From positions 930,001 through 994,000 of the forward strand of contig CAWUHX010000021.1 in assembly GCA_963922205.1 (NCBI GenBank): a stretch of DNA of 64,000 bases, read 5' to 3'. This DNA is from Romanomermis culicivorax (taxonomy: Eukaryota; Nematoda; Enoplea; Mermithida; Mermithidae). The notes beneath the pieces are model-generated. The model ran no database searches. It saw only the letters and a list, made by a program, of their open reading frames with translations, and was not told the origin of the DNA. Every line of letters begins with the position of its first letter. Position 1 is the first letter of the stretch. Both the position numbers and the translations under genes were made by a program. This document shows positions 57,460 to 64,000 of this stretch, one piece after another.

Positions 57460-58020
57460 GTAGTCGTTGCTCTATTGTTTCCCTTCTTTCTGAGTATCTT
57501 GCAACGATTATTGCTTCCTCATCAGCTGTAAATCTTGGTCTGACTCTCATTATGCTGATCAGGGTCCAACGAGATACTGTTATGTCTGTTAGTTTTTGTG
57601 TTTTTTACACATGGCAGAACCTATTTTTACCTTGAATTATTCAAGCTTCGAGCTGAGGAATGGCGACGCTAACGTAATTTGTTCAAGGATCGACTATATA
57701 TTTTGGAGTATTTTTAACTTCTATGCATAATTTATAGATATGAAAGGCATGTAAACTTATCTCACTTTTCTCTTCATTGATTGAAAATCTAATTTTTTAG
57801 AAATAGCGACATTATTGTGAACATTCATCTGTGAGGAGACTTCAACGACTATCCTATCGCATATGAAAGTTTTTGGAAGATATAATGACGATAAAATACT
57901 TGGTCGAGCAATCAGGAAATATTGGTATTTTATCTCGTAGCATATTTGAACATTTTACATTTAAATTTACGGTTTGGGAAACGTTTTTTCTGGGCATATG
58001 AGTTTTTTGTTCCAGAATGC
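57460..58020. repeat. Direct repeat, copy 2
   Basis: See 55780-56350. Between the two copies (56700-57220) is a relative of the repeat at 16020-16330. Confidence 0.7.
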
Positions 58021-58050
58021 GACAAACTAGGCATCGATCTGTAGATCTCC

Positions 58051-58208
58051 CTATGGCCCTGCGCAGGATTTCTTCATGGGGGGCGGACTACATTTTTTTA
58101 CTGAATAGTCCTAGAAAAAGTTGATTTTACGCAATACACTGTTTGCATGCAGCCTCAATGGGGGGAGGGGGCGCGGCCGGCCCCCCGCCCCCCTTGTGCA
58201 CGGCCCTG
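58051..58208. mobile_element. hAT-type MITE, family B copy 3
   Basis: Collinear with 12972-13125. The right end CGGCCCTG is intact; the left end is altered and no duplication is clear. Confidence 0.7.
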
Positions 58209-60476
58209 CCCTGACACCAACCCAAAAATATCTTTCAAAAAATTATTTATAGAGTTACGGCTACTAATATTCGATTCTAATAGTAATATCACAGTTTCTA
58301 CCAGTCTTTTTCTAGCGGGCTAAGGTCTATAGACTGGTCTACATTTAGACAGCCAAAAAAATCTTTTATGAATAGACCTTAGCCCGATCTAAATGTAGAT
58401 CGGTCTATAGACTATAGCTTTCTTTATGAATACGGCCCTTGGCAACATTGGAAACCACCAAAAATGCCCTCATGTAAAGAATTAAGCCCAAAGTTGAAGA
58501 GTTTCTTCACAGACGACAGATCGCAAACGTTAACCTTTTAGTTCAAAACCCAAGATTGTTTCAAAATATTATCTACAAATGTTTGCATGACCTCCTTCGG
58601 ATTCCCGCACTTGTCTCAACTGTAAAGACGTCGAACAAAATAAACTTCCGATTGAATTTGCATCATATTCCAGCTCACTTGAAACACAATCCAAATTTTT
58701 TAAGGATGTTTCTCCGAAATAACGTCTAGACTATGCATTTTTTTCTTTAAAATCGATTTTTCACAATTTATCTTAGATTGCTTTTTTTATTACGTCTTGC
58801 AAAAAACCATTCTTTCAATGTTTCGTTAAATTCGTTACACCGTTGAACATAAAATTGAATTTTCTAAAAGAAGGTAAGTTGAGTTTTTAAATCTAATTAA
58901 GAGCCTATAATAGACCTGCGTATAAACGTGTAGAAAAATTTGTAACTACAAACGGTTTTGGACCGGTCTTTTGAACTGGTAGAATTGGACTGAGACAAAT
59001 AAAACCATGCGCTCAAATAACCACTCATTTGACGACACTGATTTCAGATTGCAGGAATTTTCCAACGTGCTTGACGGAATTTCAAACGCACATTGTATAT
59101 ATTACATCGAATCGGAACATGATTTTCTCAATTCCGATTCCAGCTGTTGTCAATAACGCATTTCGATTCTTAAATAGGCGAATAAATTCGTAATCGTATT
59201 TTTGCTTTTATATCTGTTTGAAACTTTTTGCCTTTCAACGATGGTGCAAATATCAAAAATGTTTCGATAAAGTGTCAATTTTTTCGAAATTTTCAACAAA
59301 AACGGACCTTCCTTTTTTTTCAAATATAGCATTCCTCCAACCTCAAATTTCTCGGCTACTTATTTCGAAGTGCATTACTTGAAATTATTGCCTACACTTG
59401 AAAGAAACCATTAGTTAGTTAACCCAGCCTTTCAGCATAATTAACCTAAATATAACTTTCTCTGGAGAAAAAGAAGGAAAAAGTGATTGATGGCTTAGAC
59501 AAATAATTTTTACTTTTTCGGCGAACCTGCATTTATTATTTATATAGCTAGAAAAAAGAAAAATGACTTGTTATAAAAATTTGAAATTAAAAAATAGTTC
59601 TATATCATAACGTTGAAACCCTTCGCCGATAATTTAACGGGTGGGACTATTAATATGTTTTTTCCGATTGAGTAATCCATTTTTTTGAATATATGAATAC
59701 AGCCGAGTCGAGAACTCGTTTTTTTCCAATCAGAAACCTATTTTATTGTTTTTTAATTGCAAACGCCCGTCTGGTGAGGATATTATGATGAACGATTGGT
59801 TTTCATACGTTCTGGATTGAAAATAGCCCAACTTTCAAAAACTAGAATTTTGCTCAGTTGTTCAGATTCCCTAAACAAAACAACTGTTAATTTTGTAAAT
59901 GCGCAACTTATAATTTGCGTAATTTTTCCTCATTCGTCAACTCATTTTTAGTGTACTCGGTTTTTCAGAGTTCGGTTTCGGAGATTCTTGGCTCGTCTAA
60001 CAAACAACGTGCATAATACATAATACACATTAGCCAACAAGGAAAACCTTTCAAAATATCGTCTGGCCGGAAAGAGCATCTCCATGAAGTTGGAGCTGAA
60101 AGGTTTAGCTCATGTTTTGTCGCATCGCATTTGCGCTGCTTAGAAAAATTATTGCAATACTGGGGAAAACGCATAACAGAACATGTGCAAGCGATTTTAC
60201 GGAGTGAAGACAGAAAATCTAAAAAGTACAGGATAAATGTCTTTCAGTTAAGTTATGTGACTGATAGACGAAATAGGATGACATTGAAAAATATAATTAA
60301 ACGCAGCACGGTTAATGTGTAGTCATTCCCCATTAAAAAGTGGATGACGGAGTTGATAAAATAATCGCAATCAGAGGTCGTTTTAAACGCCTCAACGTCA
60401 ATACGCGTACGTAGTAAGTCTCAATCGATTAGAATTATCCAGAACAGAATGTTTGAATATAAAATAATTGGACAGT
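58209..60476. other. AT-rich stretch, no gene recognised
   Basis: Apart from an inverted motif (TTTATGAATA..., GGTCTATAGACT) near 58320-58440 that resembles the sequence around 54040-54150, I see no feature. Confidence 0.4.
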
Positions 60477-60485
60477 CTAATGAAG

Positions 60486-61608
60486 GGTTTCACCCCTATT
60501 CAGCGAAACACACAACAGCGTTTCTCAAAACAGCGAGACTCAATACAGCGATGTCTCAAAACAGCGATTCTGAATTCAGCAAAGTCCCAAAGCAGCGAAT
60601 CTCAATTCAGCGAAGTCTCAATACAGCGATTCTCAAAACGGCGAAGTCTGAAAACAGCGATTCTCAATTCAGTGAAGTCTCAATACAGCGATTCTCAAAG
60701 CAGTGAAGTATCAGAACAGATTCTCAAAATAAAGTATTTTCGAAACAGTTATTTTTAGGATCAAAAAATTGAGATTGGGCGGGGTAGACGTTTTGGCACA
60801 TGGCCCATTTGGTCCTCCTTTTCGATCTGGTGGATGCTGGTTGTCACACATGTGTTTTCACGACATTACAGCTTTTTATTCTGGTTTGTTTATTCATACC
60901 CACGTGCATGTTTCTTGTCTCTTTTTTCTTTTATCGATCTATTTTTTTGAATATTCTTATTTCGTGTTAGTTTTTTATAATTTTTTAAGGTTGTGTACTT
61001 TTGTTCTATTTTCTACCTACTTTTTACTGCACTATTTTACTTCTCATGTCTTTATTATTCCTTTTACTGCTTAATTATTTTATTCACTTCATCTTATTTG
61101 TTTATTTCATTTTATTTTATTTATTTCATCAATTTAATTTTTTTGCAATGCAACTAAGCTGCCTACTAAACAATTTTAATGGAGAATCCTTAAGATAATC
61201 TTTTGCTTTTGTTTTTTTCAAACGTTTCGAAAAAATGTTTTTCTTACAGAAATTTTTTTGTGATTTTCGAGTGGTTCGTTCGTGCATGCCTACCACAACT
61301 GCAGCACAAAAGCATGTGAAATTTAGATGGCCAAATGCAATTAAAAATAGACTATCTCAACAAGCAAAAACGATTTTAATTTACCTAATTTGCATATTTA
61401 TCATAAAAAGGATGTGCGAGTTTACACTAATGCATAGAAATTTTTAGCATTCGCTGTATTGAGATTCGCTCTTTTGAGAATCGCCGTATTGAGATTACGC
61501 TGTATTGAGACTTCGCTGTAATGAGAATCGCTGTATTGAGATTTCGATCTAATGAGGAACGCTGTTTTGAGTCTCACTATTTTGAGTTTCGCTGTATTAG
61601 GGACACGC
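60486..61608. mobile_element. TIR element with CAGCGA minisatellite arms
   Basis: 1123 bp flanked by a perfect 9-bp direct repeat CTAATGAAG (60477-60485, 61609-61617). The left arm (to ~60730) is a tandem array of about 14-16 bp units, TCTCAATACAGCGAT-like. The right arm (from ~61450) is the same array inverted. The centre is T-rich with no convincing coding sequence. Confidence 0.78.
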
Positions 61609-61617
61609 CTAATGAAG

Positions 61618-62960
61618 AATGCAGATTGATTAAAAACATACATTTTATACAGGGGCCAGTTTGAGTGAGGGAGTATCGGCCCATGTAGGGCATAATGGAT
61701 TGGAAATTTTTTGCAAATCGTGTATACCATATTGGATATTTTTCAACATTCAATCCACTTGGAGGTCGCGTGGATGGGTAGAGGAAACCAAAATTTGTGG
61801 AGAATCTCCCTATCCACATCTTAAATGTGTGATTAAAAAGTTCATTCTATCAATTTCATAAGATTTGTAAACCCAAGTTTGATAACATGACATTTATCCG
61901 GATCATCACAGGACTACGGTCATACTGATGATTGGAAATCAAAGACAAGCACAAATTTGGTCGAGAGATATTCCGACAAAAGCAAATATTTTCTCATCAT
62001 TAGTTATAACTATACTCTACATTTGATCGGGATTTTAAACAATCTCTCGTGAGAGAGTCAGAACAGCAAGCTTTGCAGCGATATTATTAGGAGTTATAGC
62101 AATATAAGCACATAGAAACACTAACCAACACAATGCGATAAATTGAAAATTAAGGCAAGAATATATATTATAACGACGGAATGTCCTCGACGATAATTCG
62201 ATGTTATAATAAGATCGTGCATAGTCGATAATACAAATTAATATTGACCCGAGTAGTGAGTTAAGTGTTGTTAGTAAACGCTTGTTTCATGGCATAGTCG
62301 CTGAATTATGACCTAAGGAAATAAATAAAAGAAAATTATTACTTTTCAATATGCGGAACATAGTTTTTTTGTACTTAACAGACTTTTCGGCTTGAGTACA
62401 AACAAAAATTTGGGCCTTGTTTGTACCAGTACAAAGAATTTTATGGTATGAAAATTCAATTAGATATATTAATCACAGTGTAACCAATGAAGTACAAACA
62501 AATTTTAGAAAGTCGTTGGTACCAGTACAAACGGGTCGAGTACAAAAAAACAGTGATACGGAAGATTCAACAAAAATAACAAACGAACTGGAAAATTATA
62601 TTTTCTTTATTTAAGATTTAAGCCCTAATGGAGGAAGTGTTTTTCGGGACCTGTGAATAATAGAAATCAAATCTTCTTATCTATAATTACCGAAATTTTT
62701 CAGATAATTAATTTCATACTTGCTGCTCTGCTCTGGAGTCAGATCATCAGAGACCACATGTCCGCGTAGTTGGTTGACCTCACCGAAAAGTATTTGACTT
62801 CATCCGGATATGTATTTGACCTCATCCAAATAAGTGGTTTTACGAGGCGAGCAAAGATATTTTATGTCAAAACGCAAAAATCGGGTAGAAATTGACAATC
62901 GCGTTTAAATACATTCAAATATATCATCTAATTGGACATGAGGAATGTGCCATAAAAACT
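61618..62960. other. AT-rich stretch, no gene recognised
   Basis: Only short inverted runs of GTACAAACAAA/TTTGTAC (62360-62550) stand out. Confidence 0.4.
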
Positions 62961-62969
62961 AGAGATATA

Positions 62970-63400
62970 TGTGGACCCGGACCCAAAATTACCCGACCAT
63001 TTTGTAGGACCCGGACCCGATATTCCTAAAATTTCGGACCCGGACCCATGGTTTTTCTTTTTCAGCACAAGTCCCATTAGCACGGCTTCTAACTTTCCAT
63101 AATTTGTATTATTTTTCTTTAGCACGACTAAAATTTTCATTACTACAGGTACAACTTCATTAGCAATGCTAAAAAAAGAATCATGTCCGGACCCGGACCC
63201 GATATTTTCAAAATTTTGGACCCGATACATGTCTAAGGTATGTCACACAGATTATCGTTTTGAAAAATACAGTGGACACGGACCTGAAATGAGACCCGAA
63301 ATTATCCGACTATATTGCTGGACCCGGACTCGATATTCTTAAAATTTTGGACCTGGAACCGATATTCTTGAAACTTTGGGCCCGATACATCTTCAACAAA
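62970..63400. repeat. GGACCCGGACCCGATATTC repeat block with embedded MITE
   Basis: Several degenerate copies of GGACCCGGACCCGATATTC, split by a copy of the small TIR repeat also seen at 24607-24735. Confidence 0.7.
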
Positions 63401-63551
63401 AACCCCCTAAGAAATCGTGAATCGGTGACCATAGCTATATGGTGACCCTTTTCGAGATTTGCCAACCTATGGTTGTAATGGGCTAGCCATAGAAGTCCCA
63501 TCATTTTGGTCGAAAAAAGTAGAAAAAAATAAAAATATCGATTTATTTCGC

Positions 63552-64000
63552 TGTTGGGCACCCTGTTGATGGCAAGCTGCGACGGAAAATCGACATGCAA
63601 ATCGAAGAACTGGACGACCAGCAGCACAGGCATTTGCATAGAAGTGGAGCGCCACAGAAAGACGGAAATGATAATGACAAACCATTGTCATATTTTTATA
63701 TATTTTCGGTAAACATAATCTGGCGTCCAGTAAAACCTTTACCCAGCAAACTCGTATTTATTTGCATAAATTATATAGTGGTGTAACCACATTCTTTTTA
63801 ATATTCGTCGGATATTATTGTTTGATATACTGTTTATTATTTAGATTCGACAAGCCGTTTGAAGCGGAGGGCCAAAGGCCCAGGCGCCCCGCTTGCGGAC
63901 TGCAAATTCAGGAAAACCGCTTAGGGATCCTGCAAGTAAGTCTATCCCGGAGGGGATACTTTTCTCTCCTAGGAGACTTTGAGGGCTCCATTGTAAGGCC
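63552..64000 (+). repeat. LTR of a third retrotransposon copy (truncated by window)
   Basis: Begins TGTTGGGCACC and stays collinear with the other LTRs to the window end, including CTGCAA/GTAAGT. Solo LTR or full element cannot be told. Confidence 0.88.

Noticed and set aside
60495..60730. CRISPR-like regular repeats
   Set aside because: Units are ~15 bp with 0-3 bp between them and are mirrored at 61450-61610: minisatellite arms of a transposon in a eukaryotic sequence.
60769..61198. Hydrophobic plus-strand ORFs
   Set aside because: T-rich strand yields Phe/Leu/Tyr-rich translation; inside a TIR element with no other support.

Overview
The window is eukaryotic: intron-rich, AT-rich and crowded with repeats. 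It probably comes from an insect or other arthropod, judged from a Frazzled-like netrin receptor gene, Ty3/gypsy, hAT and mariner elements and compact phase-consistent introns. The species cannot be named from the sequence. I see no tRNA, rRNA or CRISPR.

Host gene. One gene fills the middle on the minus strand, from 52804 down to 20452: the DCC/neogenin/Frazzled netrin receptor. I can place 25 coding exons (4415 nt, about 1470 residues). All have GT/AG borders and matching phases. In order they encode four Ig domains, six fibronectin III domains, one membrane segment, and a tail with a P1-type motif and a C-terminal P3 motif. Only the signal-peptide/start exon is unresolved. Two introns are large: 37877-51017 (13.1 kb, splitting Ig4) and 20551-25250.

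Retrotransposon family. A Ty3/gypsy-type LTR element occurs three times. Left copy, 1-12626 on the minus strand: it has an LTR, a PBS-like site and an intact 2278-residue Gag-Pol. Downstream is a second ORF, apparently spliced and open for 1319 codons before it leaves the window. This ORF2 carries all motifs of a DEDDy 3'-5' exonuclease (RNase D/WRN-exo type). Right copy, 38678-47160 on the plus strand, lies antisense in the big host intron: an old copy that lost about 6.4 kb of gag-pol but kept a decayed ORF2. A third LTR starts at 63552 and runs off the window. The exonuclease ORF2 is the most unusual thing here.

DNA transposons. At least four hAT-type families can be delimited, several with 8-bp target duplications. 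One is a 1-kb copy that keeps hAT transposase remnants. Others include a mariner transposase fossil, a 1.45-kb foldback element, and two elements (54165-54990, 60486-61608) whose inverted arms are made of short tandem repeats and which are flanked by 11- and 9-bp direct repeats.

Region by region: 1-12626 left retrotransposon; 12627-20451 repeats; 20452-52804 receptor gene with transposons in its introns; 52805-63551 intronic/upstream repeats; 63552-64000 third LTR.
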